NCBI GenBank assembly: GCA_947495795.1
Contig: CANMAI010000009.1
Coordinates: 124,001 to 188,000, forward strand
From: an uncultured Paracoccaceae bacterium
GTDB lineage: Bacteria; Pseudomonadota; Alphaproteobacteria; Rhodobacterales; Rhodobacteraceae
DNA: 64,000 nucleotides
Direction of reading: 5' to 3'
Below, piece by piece: positions 26,090 through 36,418 of this stretch. Under the pieces are notes generated by a model. The model made no database searches and was not told the origin of the DNA. It saw nothing but the letters and a program-made list of their open reading frames with translations. Numbering within the stretch: position 1 is the first letter of the stretch; each line of letters begins with the position of its first letter. Both the position numbers and the translations under genes were made by a program.

Positions 26090-28225
26090 ATGACCGACCC
26101 AGATTGGAAAGCCCTCGCCGAAAAGGAACTCCGCGGAAAACCGGTGGAAAGCCTTGTGTGGCAAACGCCCGAGGGCCTGCCCATCCAGCCGGTCTACGGC
26201 CCGGAAGCCCTGGATGGCCTCGATCACCTCGGCGCAATGCCGGGCCAGAACCCCTTTGTTCGCGGTCCCCGCGCCACAATGTATACCGGCCGCCCATGGA
26301 CGATCCGCCAATACGCAGGCTTCTCAACGGCCGAAGAATCAAACGCCTTCTACCGCAAGGGCCTCGCCGCAGGCCAACAGGGCGTCTCTGTCGCCTTCGA
26401 TCTCGCCACCCACAGGGGGTACGATTCAGATCATCCCCGCGTCGAGGGCGATGTCGGCAAGGCGGGCGTCGCCATCGATTCAGTCGAAGACATGAAGATC
26501 CTCTTTGACGGCATCCCGTTGGAAAAAATCTCCGTTTCGATGACGATGAACGGCGCGGTCATCCCGGTTCTGGCAAGCTTCATCGTCGCAGGTGAAGAAC
26601 AGGGCGTGCCCCGCGCGGCCCTCTCCGGCACCATCCAGAACGACATCCTGAAGGAGTTCATGGTCCGCAACACCTATATCTATCCGCCCGAACCTTCGAT
26701 GCGCATCGTCTCGGATATCATTGCCTACACAGCCGCCGAGATGCCCAAATTCAACTCCATCTCCATCTCCGGCTACCACATGCAGGAAGCCGGCGCGAAC
26801 CTCGTGCAGGAACTGGCCTTCACCCTGGCCGACGGCAAGGAATACGTCCGCGCCGCCGTAGCTCGCGGCATGGATATCGACAAATTCGCCCCGCGCCTCT
26901 CCTTCTTCTTCGCCATCGGCATGAACGTCTTCATGGAAGCCGCAAAGCTGCGCGCCGCCCGCCTCCTCTGGACGCGCATCATGGAAGGCGAGGGCGCCAA
27001 AGATCCCAAAAGCCTCATGCTCCGCACCCATTGCCAAACTTCCGGGGTTAGCCTTCAGGAGCAGGATCCTTACAACAACATCGTTCGCACGGCCTATGAG
27101 GCGATGGCCGCGGTGCTTGGCGGCACCCAGTCACTCCACACCAACAGTTTCGATGAAGCGATAGCGCTGCCCACGGAGTTCTCCGCCCGCATCGCACGCA
27201 ACACGCAGTTGATCCTTCAGGAGGAAACGGGCGTCACCAAAGTGGTCGATCCGCTTGCGGGCAGCTACTATATCGAAAAGCTTACTGCCGATCTGGCCGA
27301 AGCCGCATGGAAGCTGATCGAAGAAGTGGACGAGATGGGCGGCATGACCAAGGCCGTCGCCTCCGGCATGCCCAAGCTTCGCATAGAGGAAGCCGCCGCC
27401 CGCCGTCAGGCGGCTGTGGATCGCGGCGAAGAGGTGATTGTCGGCGTCAACAAGTACAAGCTGGAACGCCAGGATGATCTGGAGATCCGCGAGGTCGATA
27501 ACGTGGCTGTGCGCGGCAGCCAGATCGCGCGCCTCCAGTCGATCAGGGAAACTCGTGATGCCAGCGCCTGCGAAACAGCCCTGGAAGCGCTTGAGGCGGC
27601 GGCGCAAAACAACACCGGCAACCTGCTGGAGCTTGCCGTCACCGCCGCCCGCGTCCGCGCCACAGTAGGGGAGATATCAGACGCCATGGAAAAAGCCTTT
27701 GGCCGCCACCGCGCGGAAGTCAAAACACTCGCAGGCGTCTACGGTGCGGCTTACGAAGGCGATGCCGGTTTCGCCCAGATCCAGAAAGATGTGGAAGCCT
27801 TCGCGGAAACAGAAGGCCGCCGTCCCCGCATGCTCGTGGTGAAAATGGGGCAGGACGGCCACGACCGAGGGGCGAAAGTCATCGCCACAGCCTTTGCCGA
27901 CATAGGTTTCGACGTCGATGTCGGCCCGCTTTTCCAGACGCCGGAGGAAGCCGCGCAGGATGCCATCGACAACGATGTCCACGTTATCGGTATCTCCTCT
28001 CAGGCTGCAGGCCACAAGACGCTTGCGCCCAAGCTCATCGAAGCGCTCAAGGCGGCCAAGGCCGAAGACATCCTCGTGATCTGCGGCGGCGTCATCCCCG
28101 CGCAGGATTATGATTTCCTGAAGCGGGCAGGCGTGAAGGCCATCTTTGGTCCCGGCACCAACATCCCCGCCGCCGCCAAGGATATCCTCGGGCTCATCGC
28201 CACCGCCCGCAGCACGGCCGCCTGA
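26090..28225 (+). CDS. scpA: methylmalonyl-CoA mutase (B12-dependent)
   Basis: 711 residues, the single-chain form. The TIM-barrel substrate domain is at about 30-560, with [12 protein letters not shown] near 146 and [19 protein letters not shown] near 312. The C-terminal cobalamin domain (about 575-705) has the B12-binding DGHDRG with His591, then GISSQ and CGGVIP. It interconverts (R)-methylmalonyl-CoA and succinyl-CoA, completing propionyl-CoA use with PccA/PccB. A GGAGAG site precedes ATG 26090. No MeaB-type chaperone, epimerase or cobalamin riboswitch is seen nearby. Confidence 0.97.
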   Translation: MTDPDWKALAEKELRGKPVESLVWQTPEGLPIQPVYGPEALDGLDHLGAMPGQNPFVRGPRATMYTGRPWTIRQYAGFSTAEESNAFYRKGLAAGQQGVSVAFDLATHRGYDSDHPRVEGDVGKAGVAIDSVEDMKILFDGIPLEKISVSMTMNGAVIPVLASFIVAGEEQGVPRAALSGTIQNDILKEFMVRNTYIYPPEPSMRIVSDIIAYTAAEMPKFNSISISGYHMQEAGANLVQELAFTLADGKEYVRAAVARGMDIDKFAPRLSFFFAIGMNVFMEAAKLRAARLLWTRIMEGEGAKDPKSLMLRTHCQTSGVSLQEQDPYNNIVRTAYEAMAAVLGGTQSLHTNSFDEAIALPTEFSARIARNTQLILQEETGVTKVVDPLAGSYYIEKLTADLAEAAWKLIEEVDEMGGMTKAVASGMPKLRIEEAAARRQAAVDRGEEVIVGVNKYKLERQDDLEIREVDNVAVRGSQIARLQSIRETRDASACETALEALEAAAQNNTGNLLELAVTAARVRATVGEISDAMEKAFGRHRAEVKTLAGVYGAAYEGDAGFAQIQKDVEAFAETEGRRPRMLVVKMGQDGHDRGAKVIATAFADIGFDVDVGPLFQTPEEAAQDAIDNDVHVIGISSQAAGHKTLAPKLIEALKAAKAEDILVICGGVIPAQDYDFLKRAGVKAIFGPGTNIPAAAKDILGLIATARSTAA

Positions 28226-28230
28226 CGCCT

Positions 28231-29085
28231 GTGCCCCGCGATATCGCCGCCTACGCCGCGTTTCTCGTCTCGCTCCACGAAAGCTTTGCGGCGGCCACGG
28301 GCACGCGGGTTTCGGATCCGAACCATGGCACGAAGGGCCTTCTTCGCCGCCTCAAGGGCCGTGCGCCAGATGCCAAACCGTGGAGCCAGATCCTGGATGC
28401 GGCCCTCGCAGCCGCCCGTCCTGAGGGCCTGATCCTGGAATTCGGTGTCTTCGAGGGGCGCTCAATTCGCCACATGGCCGCAAAACGGCCGGGCAGCAAA
28501 TTCCACGGGTTCGACAGTTTCGAAGGCTTTCCAGCCGATGGGCGCCACGATTGGCAGGTTGATTTCAGAGTGGCAGCGCTGCCGGAAGTGCCCCCCAACG
28601 TCACCCTTCACCAAGGCTATTTCGAGGAAACGCTGCCCGCTTTCACCCGCAGCTTCACAGCACCGCCCAGCCTCGCCCTCGTCCACATCGATTGCGACAT
28701 CTACTCCTCCACCGCAACCGTCTTCCGCGAAATCGGGCCGTGGCTGCAACCCGCTGATATTCTCGTATTCGACGAACTCTTGAACTACGCAGAATGTGCC
28801 GAGAATGAGCTTCTGGCCTTCTTTGATTTCCTCGAAGAACGGGAACTGGATTTCGAATGGGTGGCAACCGTCGGCAAGGCCTACCCCTTTCTCGCCTCAG
28901 AAGGGTCGCTTCCAGGCATGGGCTTCAACGAATATCGCCGGGCAGGCTACTACCAAAATCAGGCAGTCCGCCTCATCAAGCGTGACCAAGAAGGCCATTT
29001 TGGCCTTCAATCCGCTCCGCAGGGTCTCACGGCACGCCTCGCTGCAAAACTCGAATCCGCCGAAAAAGGCGCTCGAAAGGACTGA
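28231..29085 (+). CDS. SAM-dependent methyltransferase (TylF/MycF-like)
   Basis: 284 residues from a GTG five bases after the mutase stop, so probably co-transcribed. The Rossmann SAM site is LILEFGVFEGRSIRHMA near 69-85, and the acidic loop FHGFDSFEGFP near 91. LVHIDCDIYSSTATVF (near 150) provides the metal-ligand aspartates seen in the TylF/macrocin O-methyltransferase group. The acceptor is unknown; sugars or small phenols are typical for the family. Confidence 0.78.
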   Translation: MPRDIAAYAAFLVSLHESFAAATGTRVSDPNHGTKGLLRRLKGRAPDAKPWSQILDAALAAARPEGLILEFGVFEGRSIRHMAAKRPGSKFHGFDSFEGFPADGRHDWQVDFRVAALPEVPPNVTLHQGYFEETLPAFTRSFTAPPSLALVHIDCDIYSSTATVFREIGPWLQPADILVFDELLNYAECAENELLAFFDFLEERELDFEWVATVGKAYPFLASEGSLPGMGFNEYRRAGYYQNQAVRLIKRDQEGHFGLQSAPQGLTARLAAKLESAEKGARKD

Positions 29086-29108
29086 ACCGGCCTCTCCGCC
29101 TTCAAGGG

Positions 29109-29444
29109 TCACATGCGCTTGTGCGGGCCCCGCATATCACCGCGCTCCACCCGTACCGGCACAAGCTCAGGTGCCTGCCCGAAAGCCCAATCACGGATGC
29201 CGTCATCGCGCCCACCAGGCTTTTCCTCGCCCAACCCCATAACGGCAATGCCGATCTGAGCGGCAGAGAATGTAAGGCCAAGGAAGAACGTGAGAAGCGC
29301 GCCAGCCATCAGGCCCGCATCGGAACCCAGCAGCAATTCCCGCAAATGCGCGATATCAAATATCAGGATCGCCGCCATCGCGGCAAAAGCCAAAGCAAAA
29401 CCGGCCACACAATTCCGCACAATCAGTGCTTTCATTTCCGCCAT
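29109..29444 (-). CDS. hypothetical small membrane protein
   Basis: 111 residues with two hydrophobic helices (about 9-30 and 44-72), the second rich in Leu, Gly and Ala, followed by a hydrophilic C-terminus. ATG 29444 has GAGGAG eight bases upstream and is preferred over ATG 29507. No family recognised. It converges with the methyltransferase gene. Confidence 0.6.
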   Translation of the reverse strand: MAEMKALIVRNCVAGFALAFAAMAAILIFDIAHLRELLLGSDAGLMAGALLTFFLGLTFSAAQIGIAVMGLGEEKPGGRDDGIRDWAFGQAPELVPVRVERGDMRGPHKRM

Positions 29445-29656
29445 CCGTCCGCTCCTCGTGTCCGTATTCGCCCAGCTTACGCCGCATATCTTAATCATCT
29501 GTTGCACAAGAAGGAAAAGACAAGGGCCACTTAGCGTTTGCCAGAATGCAAAGGATCTGATGCGAACGCCACATCTCTTCGTCCCAAATGGCAGTCCGGC
29601 CGCGCGGATAGAACGGACATTGCCAGATATCGGTGCGGCGCTAACATGCGTTCATC

Positions 29657-30241
29657 ATGTTGAACCAATTTCTTCTGAGCATCGGTCAAGGATCGACAAT
29701 AGCATCGTTTGCCGCACTGTTGGCTATGGCCGTCCTGTTAGTGCCAAAACCCGGTTTCGCAGAAGAAAACCGTGTGAGCCGTCTGGCTGGTTCGCACCTG
29801 ATCAAAAGCCTTGAAAGAGACGGGAACTGGACAGCGGAGGTTTCCGCTTCAAGGATCGAGTATACTTGTTTGAAGTGTGGTGGAAAGGTTGAGGCAATTG
29901 TCGAGGTCATTTCCCCCTATACATCCGAAAACCATGCAAGTTTGGGGCAACGGTTTCTGGCAGAACGCAAACTGCTCTGTGCACAACTTACGACACTTGG
30001 AACCGGAAGATGCGTTCGAACCGATCCGACAGGCATGCGCGGTGGCGCATTAACGGGCTTTCGCTCTGATATTGAAATGACGGGAAGAAAGGAGATCGAG
30101 ATTGCCTTCTTCTACCATGAAGAAGGGTTGGATCCGGAACTGATTAGAGCAACCGTCGTGATTGAGAGCGGGGCCGTTCTGCCGCAAAACAGTATAGAGA
30201 TGTTTCGCTGGCACATGGCAAGGCTGACCAATCCTTGGTGA
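29657..30241 (+). CDS. hypothetical exported protein with a CxxC motif
   Basis: 194 residues. A hydrophobic segment (about 13-31) ending near GFAEE is a probable signal peptide. The mature part contains YTCLKCGGKV (CxxC near 70), single cysteines at LLCAQL and GRCVRT, and beta-rich stretches. No domain name can be given. It stands alone between divergent and convergent neighbours. Confidence 0.6.
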   Translation: MLNQFLLSIGQGSTIASFAALLAMAVLLVPKPGFAEENRVSRLAGSHLIKSLERDGNWTAEVSASRIEYTCLKCGGKVEAIVEVISPYTSENHASLGQRFLAERKLLCAQLTTLGTGRCVRTDPTGMRGGALTGFRSDIEMTGRKEIEIAFFYHEEGLDPELIRATVVIESGAVLPQNSIEMFRWHMARLTNPW

Positions 30242-30444
30242 CCGTGTCCAAGCCCTGAAACGGTCAAACTGAGCTCAGTACAAACCTCCGGATCCCGGAT
30301 AAGAAACCGCAGCCAAAGCCAGCATATCCACATGATTGCGAAAATCAGCGTCATGCAATAATTGCGCGAGCCCAAAGGCTTGCGTAAGGTCAACGAACCT
30401 CGGGCTGTCCAGTGCGGGGCGTGTCCCTCTGTTCAGGATCCACC

Positions 30445-32730
30445 ATGACCGATCGCTCAACCGACCCAAATGTTCAGGCAGCCCTTCAATACCATCGCCA
30501 CCCAAAGCCCGGAAAGCTGGAGGTGCGCGCCACCAAGCCGCTGGCCAATGGCCGCGATCTTGCGCGGGCCTATTCGCCCGGCGTGGCGGAGGCCTGTCTG
30601 GAGATCAAGGCCGATCCCGCGACTGTTTCGGAATACACGACACGTGGCAATCTGGTGGCTGTTGTCACCAACGGTTCGGCCGTTCTGGGCCTCGGCAATA
30701 TAGGCGCGCTGGCCTCCAAGCCGGTGATGGAGGGCAAGGCTGTCCTTTTCAAGAAATTCGCCAATATTGATTGCTTCGATATCGAGGTGAACGAGAGCGA
30801 TCCCGAGAAGCTGGCCGATATCGTCACGAGCCTTGAGCCCACCTTCGGCGCGATAAATCTCGAGGATATCAAGGCACCCGATTGCTTCATTGTGGAAGCG
30901 CTCTGCCGCGAGCGGATGAACATCCCCGTTTTTCACGACGATCAGCACGGCACGGCCATCGTGGTGGGCGCCGCTGCCTTCAATGCGCTGAAGCTTGCGG
31001 GCAAGAATTTCGAGGATATCAAGATCGTCTCCACCGGTGGCGGGGCGGCGGGCATCGCTTGCCTCAACATGCTGCTGAAGCTGGGTGTGAGGCGTGAAAA
31101 TGTGTGGCTCTGCGATATTCACGGGCTGGTTTACGAAGGCCGCGCGGAGGATATGAACCCGCAAAAGGCGGAGTTTGCTCAGGCCTCCGATTTGCGCACA
31201 CTCGATGATGTGATCGACGGCGCCGATCTCTTCCTCGGCCTCTCGGGCGGCGGTGTGCTGAAGCCCGAAATGGTGGCGAAGATGTCCAAGGCACCCATCA
31301 TCATGGCGCTCGCAAACCCCAACCCCGAAATCATGCCGGAGGAGGCGCGCAAGGTCGCCCCCGATGCAATCATCGCAACGGGCCGCAGCGATTACCCCAA
31401 TCAGGTGAACAATGTCCTCTGCTTTCCGTTCATCTTCCGCGGTGCGCTGGATATCGGCGCAACAGAGATCAACGACGCGATGGAGATCGCCTGCGTTGAG
31501 GGCATCGCGGCTCTTGCCCGTACCTCCTCCTCCGCAGAGGCGGCAGCGGCCTATCAGGGCGAGAAGATGGTTTTCGGGCCGGAATACCTTATCCCCAAAC
31601 CCTTCGATCCACGGCTGCTGGCCATCGTCGCCGGAGCTGTGGCCAAGGCAGGTTGCGAAAGCGGGGTTGCCACCAAGCCCATTGCGGATATCAAGGCCTA
31701 CAAGGCGGAGCTGGACCGTTCCGTCTTCAAATCCGCCTTCATCATGCGCCGCGTGTTCGAGGCCGCGCTGTCTGCCTCCCGCCGCATCGTTTTTGCCGAA
31801 GGGGAGGATGAACGCGTGCTGAGGGCCGCGCATGCGATGCTGGAAGACACGGGCGATGTGCCCATCCTGATCGGGCGGCCGGAAGTGATCGATATGCGGC
31901 TGGAACGGGCAGGGCTGCCGGAAAAGGCGGGCCGGGAGTTCGAGATCGTGAACCCCGAGAACGACCCCCGCTACCGCGAATACTGGGGCACCTATCACAG
32001 CCTGATGGCGCGGCGCGGTGTAACGCCCGATCTTGCCCGGGCGATCATCCGCACCAATACCACGGCCATCGGCAGCATCATGGTGCATCGCGATGAGGCC
32101 GACAGCATGATCTGCGGCACCTTCGGCCAGTATCTCTGGCACCTCAAATATGTGGAAGAGCTTCTGGGCGGCGGGCCGGGCAAGCTGCACCCCATCGGCG
32201 CGCTCTCTCTGATGATCCAGGAAAGCGGGCCGCTGTTTATTGCGGACACGCAGGTGCATCCGGTGCCGACAGGAGAAGAGATTGCCGATGTGGTGGTGGC
32301 CGCGGCACGGCACGTTCGGCGGTTCGGCGTGGAGCCCAAGATCGCGCTCTGTTCGCACAGCCAGTTCGGCAATCTCGATACGGATACGGGCCGCAGGATG
32401 CGTGCTGCACTCGCGATCCTTGATGCTCGGCCGCGCGATTTCATCTATGAGGGCGAGATGCATTCGGACGCCGCACTCGATCAGGATCTGCGGGACCGCA
32501 TCTTCCCCAACAGCCGCCTTGACGGGCCAGCGAACACCCTGATTTTTGCCAATACGGATGCAAGCTCGGGTGTGCGCAACATTCTGAAGATGGTGGCGGG
32601 CGGGCTGGAGGTTGGTCCGATCCTGATGGGGATGGGCAACAAGGCGCATATCGTGACCCCTTCGATCACGGCACGCGGACTGCTGAACATCGCGGCACTC
32701 GCAGGAACGCCCGTCCACCACTACGGCTGA
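30445..32730 (+). CDS. maeB: NADP-dependent malic enzyme with phosphotransacetylase domain
   Basis: 761 residues. The N-terminal malic enzyme part (about 1-430) has [12 protein letters not shown] near 47, the metal/substrate segment [12 protein letters not shown] near 160, and a Rossmann loop [12 protein letters not shown] near 200. The C-terminal part (about 445-755) resembles phosphotransacetylase but in this enzyme family is regulatory, often sensing acetyl-CoA. It oxidatively decarboxylates malate to pyruvate and NADPH. ATG 30445 is used; 11 further in-frame residues upstream are unlike the family. A hairpin repeat follows. Confidence 0.95.
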   Translation: MTDRSTDPNVQAALQYHRHPKPGKLEVRATKPLANGRDLARAYSPGVAEACLEIKADPATVSEYTTRGNLVAVVTNGSAVLGLGNIGALASKPVMEGKAVLFKKFANIDCFDIEVNESDPEKLADIVTSLEPTFGAINLEDIKAPDCFIVEALCRERMNIPVFHDDQHGTAIVVGAAAFNALKLAGKNFEDIKIVSTGGGAAGIACLNMLLKLGVRRENVWLCDIHGLVYEGRAEDMNPQKAEFAQASDLRTLDDVIDGADLFLGLSGGGVLKPEMVAKMSKAPIIMALANPNPEIMPEEARKVAPDAIIATGRSDYPNQVNNVLCFPFIFRGALDIGATEINDAMEIACVEGIAALARTSSSAEAAAAYQGEKMVFGPEYLIPKPFDPRLLAIVAGAVAKAGCESGVATKPIADIKAYKAELDRSVFKSAFIMRRVFEAALSASRRIVFAEGEDERVLRAAHAMLEDTGDVPILIGRPEVIDMRLERAGLPEKAGREFEIVNPENDPRYREYWGTYHSLMARRGVTPDLARAIIRTNTTAIGSIMVHRDEADSMICGTFGQYLWHLKYVEELLGGGPGKLHPIGALSLMIQESGPLFIADTQVHPVPTGEEIADVVVAAARHVRRFGVEPKIALCSHSQFGNLDTDTGRRMRAALAILDARPRDFIYEGEMHSDAALDQDLRDRIFPNSRLDGPANTLIFANTDASSGVRNILKMVAGGLEVGPILMGMGNKAHIVTPSITARGLLNIAALAGTPVHHYG

Positions 32731-32735
32731 GGGGG

Positions 32736-32800
32736 GCGGAAGAAGGGCGGCATTGAGCCCCCCTTCTTCCGCGTCACACGCGTGCCGCGGTTCCGGTGCC
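32736..32800. repeat. intergenic palindromic repeat, copy 1
   Basis: GCGGAAGAAGGG (32736-32747) pairs perfectly with CCCTTCTTCCGC (32761-32772) around a 13-base loop. The similarity to a second copy at 37679-37744 extends to 32800, including a shared GTTCCGGTGCC end. It lies 6 bases after the maeB stop and could act as its transcription terminator or an RNA-stabilising element. Confidence 0.8.
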
Positions 32801-32917
32801 TGGGGCGGGCCGCGGGGCAATGGCATGGCCACGGGCTTGCACGGGCGCGATTGCCCCGGCAAACTAGCCCATAGAGTGGCAGAGTTTGTGGCAGAGTTTA
32901 CGGAATGGGAGATGCGC

Positions 32918-34087
32918 ATGAAGGACAACGTGGCCAGCCCTTCCGGCTATTTCGGCGAATCCGATTGTGATCTAGCGGTCTTTGCGGCGCTCTGTGAGCA
33001 GACGCCGCATCCTCAGGGTCTCACCTTTGCGGCAGGCATCGAAGCGGCCGTACCGTATTACGACATGGCCGCGCTGGATGTCGTGCTTGCAGGGCCTCAA
33101 CGGGCGGCACTTCTTTCGGAATGGGCGCATGTTCTGGGCCGCTCAAGCGGTGCGCTCGTTCTGAAACGTGCATTGCCGGAGACCGGCCCTCTGGATGCTG
33201 CCACAGCGATTTACCACCGGATCATCGCGGAGGAAGCGGGGCAGGGTGGAGGAGATCATTTTGCCCGGGCCGGTTCCAACGCGCGCATCTGGAACGCCCT
33301 TCAGAAGCTGTGTCTCCGGGCGCCGGAGGTTTTTACGGCCTATTTTGGCAATCCGGCCGTCACGGCCGTTGCCGAAGCCTGGCTTGGCCCAGGGTTTCAG
33401 ATGACAGCGCAGATCAACCTCGTGCGTCCCGGCGGAGCGGCGCAGGATGCGCACCGGGATTATCACCTCGGCTTCCAGTCCGCCGAAGAGGCCGCCCGGT
33501 TCCCCGCTCATATCCATGCACTTTCACCGGCGCTTACCCTGCAGGGCGGTATCGCGCATGTGAATATGCCCGTGGAGACCGGCCCGACCAAGCTGCTCCC
33601 CTTCTCTCAGCTTTTTGGCCCCGGCTACCTTGCCTTCCACCAGCCCGCGTTTCGCGCCTATTTCGAGGCGCATCACATCCAGCTACCCCTTCAGAAGGGG
33701 GATGCGCTTTTCTTCAATCCCGCACTCTTCCATGCAGCGGGCGAGAACCGAAGCGCGGAGACCGAGCGCATGGTCAACCTCCTTCAGATCTCCAGCGCGT
33801 TCGGCCGGGCAATGGAAAACGTGGACCGGAATGCGATGAGTGCCGCCGTCTTCCCTGCGCTCAAGGCGGCAAAGGCTTCGGGTATGCCGCCCGCGCAACT
33901 CGCTGCTGCCATCGCCTGCACGGCCGAGGGCTATGCCTTTCCCACCAATCTGGATACGGATCCGCCCGCTGGCAGCACTGCACCACCCTCCCAACAAGCG
34001 CTGCTGATCAGGGCGCTGGCGGAGGGGTGGCCGCAGGATCGGCTGGAAGCAGCGCTGTCAGAGCAGGCGGCGAGACGCCGTGCATAA
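32918..34087 (+). CDS. phytanoyl-CoA dioxygenase (PhyH)-like protein
   Basis: 389 residues. A Fe(II)/2-oxoglutarate site can be traced: DAHRDYHLGF (near 170, giving His-x-Asp), the distal His in NPALFHAAGENR (near 267), and an Arg shortly after that would hold 2-oxoglutarate. This matches the PhyH superfamily, which includes hydroxylases of lipids, phosphonates and ectoine. ATG 32918 is preferred because GGGAG at 32907-32911 has proper spacing only to it. The substrate is unknown. Confidence 0.8.
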   Translation: MKDNVASPSGYFGESDCDLAVFAALCEQTPHPQGLTFAAGIEAAVPYYDMAALDVVLAGPQRAALLSEWAHVLGRSSGALVLKRALPETGPLDAATAIYHRIIAEEAGQGGGDHFARAGSNARIWNALQKLCLRAPEVFTAYFGNPAVTAVAEAWLGPGFQMTAQINLVRPGGAAQDAHRDYHLGFQSAEEAARFPAHIHALSPALTLQGGIAHVNMPVETGPTKLLPFSQLFGPGYLAFHQPAFRAYFEAHHIQLPLQKGDALFFNPALFHAAGENRSAETERMVNLLQISSAFGRAMENVDRNAMSAAVFPALKAAKASGMPPAQLAAAIACTAEGYAFPTNLDTDPPAGSTAPPSQQALLIRALAEGWPQDRLEAALSEQAARRRA

Positions 34088-34418
34088 GTGTCGCGAGAGT
34101 GTCGCGAGTCAGTGATTTTGGCCTTCTTGGCGAATCATAGCTCATTGAAACACACCCATGGTTGAATCGGTGATTAGCCCTTTTTCCTCAATACAAGTTC
34201 CCTATAGCAGACCTTCACAGCACCGACGCTGAACGTCGCCAGTGCGGGACTTAGCGGTCATCCGTCGATTCAGCATGGAGGTCTGCTTTGCGAAATTTAC
34301 CGCGGCGTGGGTAGGGGCAAGCAACTGAACTCACTCGAGTGTTTCGATGGCTAGCTTGCGGTAGCTTTTGTTATTTGCGAAGATACCTTAACCCCGAAAG
34401 GTTCCGCTGATATCAGCA
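34088..34418. other. gene-free, AT-richer spacer with a large inverted repeat
   Basis: No coding frame is convincing here. The notable structure is AGCAGACCT (34206-34214) with its exact complement AGGTCTGCT (34279-34287), and inside it GCTGAA (34228-34233) with TTCAGC (34269-34274). Together they would form a cruciform or an RNA hairpin of about 80 bases. Composition shifts toward AT from here to about 36.4 kb. It may be a small non-autonomous repeat or the scar of an insertion. Confidence 0.55.
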
Positions 34419-34847
34419 ATGTCTCACTATCCAAACATGCTCCATATGCAGTTTCACACGCATGCCTTCGCAGATCCAGAAGATGTGATAGCCCAGCATA
34501 TGAATGAAAATGAAGGTCTAGTGTTAGCGACCGCAGTTCAAACCGCAATGAAGGCAGCCGGATTTGATGCTTGTGACCCTTTTGAGGAAGATTTCGGGTA
34601 CTACTTCAGCTTACTGCATGATGACAGAATATATGGGATTGCGGTAACTCGAATCAGGGCCAATGCTAGAGACATCCGGCAAACTGCAGAGTGTCACCTG
34701 ACTATCGATATGAAGAAGCCAGGCTTTTGGGCGCTTTTTTTCAATAAGGAAGTGTTGACCGAACAGAATAAAGTCGTGAAGGCAAAAGTGAACTTTGTGA
34801 AGTCTTCTCCAGAAATGTCTGACCTTGAGATAGGTCTCGTTCTTTAG
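34419..34847 (+). CDS. hypothetical protein of an accessory region
   Basis: 142 residues, with no signal peptide or helix long enough for the membrane. The N-terminal part is His/Met-rich (MLHMQFHTHAF), followed by an acidic segment (DPFEEDFGYYF) and a basic C-terminal half. Codon use is clearly AT-richer than the surrounding chromosome (many AAA, AAT and TTT codons), which points to a different origin. I do not recognise it. The ATG at 34419 is supported weakly by GAAAGG. Confidence 0.5.
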   Translation: MSHYPNMLHMQFHTHAFADPEDVIAQHMNENEGLVLATAVQTAMKAAGFDACDPFEEDFGYYFSLLHDDRIYGIAVTRIRANARDIRQTAECHLTIDMKKPGFWALFFNKEVLTEQNKVVKAKVNFVKSSPEMSDLEIGLVL

Positions 34848-35078
34848 AAAATGTAGCGGGCGTATGAGCGTATAAGCCGCGTAGTACGTGTCGCTATCCC
34901 TGTCATTCGGGCAAATCGCAGCTTCGGTCACTCAGAGTCCTTCGACAAGCAACTGAAGGCTATGCGCCTTGGATATGTGCAACGGTATAGCCTCGGCATC
35001 GGAGCCGTCACGATTGCGCTTGAGAAGTTGGACTGGCGTACCTATCGTTTTTGCCGCGATGGCCTACATGGAGACCGC

Positions 35079-36011
35079 GTGTCAGATGCTTTGAAAGACC
35101 TTTCCGGACTCCAATTTACGCTGATCCTACTTGGTATCGGGGCGGTCACTATTGTCTTGCTTGCCGCCTATGCGTCTTGGCGTGATAAGCGGAAAATGGA
35201 TACCGCCCCACCTATTACCAAGGCCGAGGTAGACGCGATGCTGGATCGGATGGAGAGCTTGAAATTGCCGCTCGCCCGGCTGGTTGTGACCGAAGGCCAG
35301 CCCGGGCCACTGGACACGAAAATCGGCGGGCACCCCTGGTCACCGTCGGAAGATGAAAAATGGCCCAAAACAAAAAATGCAGAACCGTTGTCCTTTCTGG
35401 CGCAAATCAACTTTGCCCAGATGCCCGAGATAGCTGATTTTCCGTCACAAGGCATCCTGCAGCTGTTTTTCGCGGATTTTGACCCGTTTGGCGAAGAAGA
35501 TGATGGCGGCCTTGCGCATACGCTGCGCTGGTATCCCAATCCAAAAGGCACCTTGCAGCATTCCCTGCCAGCAAATTTACCGAAACCAAAGAAACGAAGT
35601 TTTTTTCAAACTGAAGCCGCGCAAAGGGTCGGGCTATCGGTGCGGCCCGAACATGATGTGGCGCGGGCATCATGCTACCATTGGCCGCTTGACGAAGCGG
35701 TTGATTTGTCTTTGGTCCAGCGACACCCTGAAAATGAAGAGGTGCGCGAAATTCTGGATGGCTGGGGACAGATGAACGACGATATTATGGCGATGCACGG
35801 CACCCACTGGGTTGGTGGTCATCCCAATTTTACGCAAGGTGACTTTCGCGGTGATGACGACGAACACCACCTTGACCGCGTCCTGCTTCATCTGGGGACA
35901 GATGACCACTTCATGTTTGGTGATGCTGGCATGCTGAACCTGCTGATCAACCAAGAAGATCTGCGGGCAACGCGGTTCGAGCGAGCCTACCTGACGCTTG
36001 ATTGCCACTAG
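35079..36011 (+). CDS. membrane-anchored DUF1963 (YwqG-like) protein
   Basis: 310 residues from GTG 35079 with GGAG just upstream. A helix (about 13-34) anchors it. The soluble domain resembles DUF1963/YwqG: KIGGHPWSPSEDEKWP near 80, LSFLAQINFAQMPEI near 105, LQLFFADFD near 130, and HWVGGHPNFTQGD near 240, ending in LDRVLLHLG and MFGDAGMLNLLI. Function of the family is unknown. The in-frame extension to 34962 is doubtful because it repeats part of the anchor sequence. Composition is AT-richer than the genome average. Confidence 0.72.
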   Translation: MSDALKDLSGLQFTLILLGIGAVTIVLLAAYASWRDKRKMDTAPPITKAEVDAMLDRMESLKLPLARLVVTEGQPGPLDTKIGGHPWSPSEDEKWPKTKNAEPLSFLAQINFAQMPEIADFPSQGILQLFFADFDPFGEEDDGGLAHTLRWYPNPKGTLQHSLPANLPKPKKRSFFQTEAAQRVGLSVRPEHDVARASCYHWPLDEAVDLSLVQRHPENEEVREILDGWGQMNDDIMAMHGTHWVGGHPNFTQGDFRGDDDEHHLDRVLLHLGTDDHFMFGDAGMLNLLINQEDLRATRFERAYLTLDCH

Positions 36012-36418
36012 AAATTTCGCGGAGTACCTGAACCGGCATTTTGCTGTCTCTACCTTCGATCAAACGCCAAAATCGGAATGTGAAGTTTAACGTTAAGCCT
36101 AAAACGCCTTTTAGTGACTTTTCAAGCCGCAATGCAAAGATGGAGCCTCTGTCAGAGATGGCAGATTGAAGCGGCGTGTGGATCGGCACCTACGTGATCT
36201 TCGCTGACATTCGTGCACAGCGTAGCGTCAAGCAGTTTGGGCTCTCACCCTCCATTCGCTGCGATCCGCGCGAACGGCTGGTTTCGCTAACGTACTATCA
36301 TGCCCCCTACCAGAGCAGACCCCTCACAGGGCATTTCCATTGAAAACAAGCCATCTCTATCGAAGCTGACAAAAAGGTTTTCGGGGGCTCCTCGGGTGCC
36401 GCGCGAGGGCTAACGGCT
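36012..36418. other. gene-free spacer
   Basis: I see no gene or recognisable RNA. Short stretches (around 36195 and 36265, with 'cattcg' and 'gctgcg' phrases) resemble degraded repeat remnants common in proteobacterial spacers, and 'agcagacc' recurs at 36313. It closes the AT-richer patch that began near 34.1 kb. Confidence 0.5.

Noticed and set aside
30457-32928. 823-residue antisense frame across malic enzyme
   Set aside because: Runs the length of maeB in opposite sense with His/Asp/Arg-rich low-complexity; no domain.
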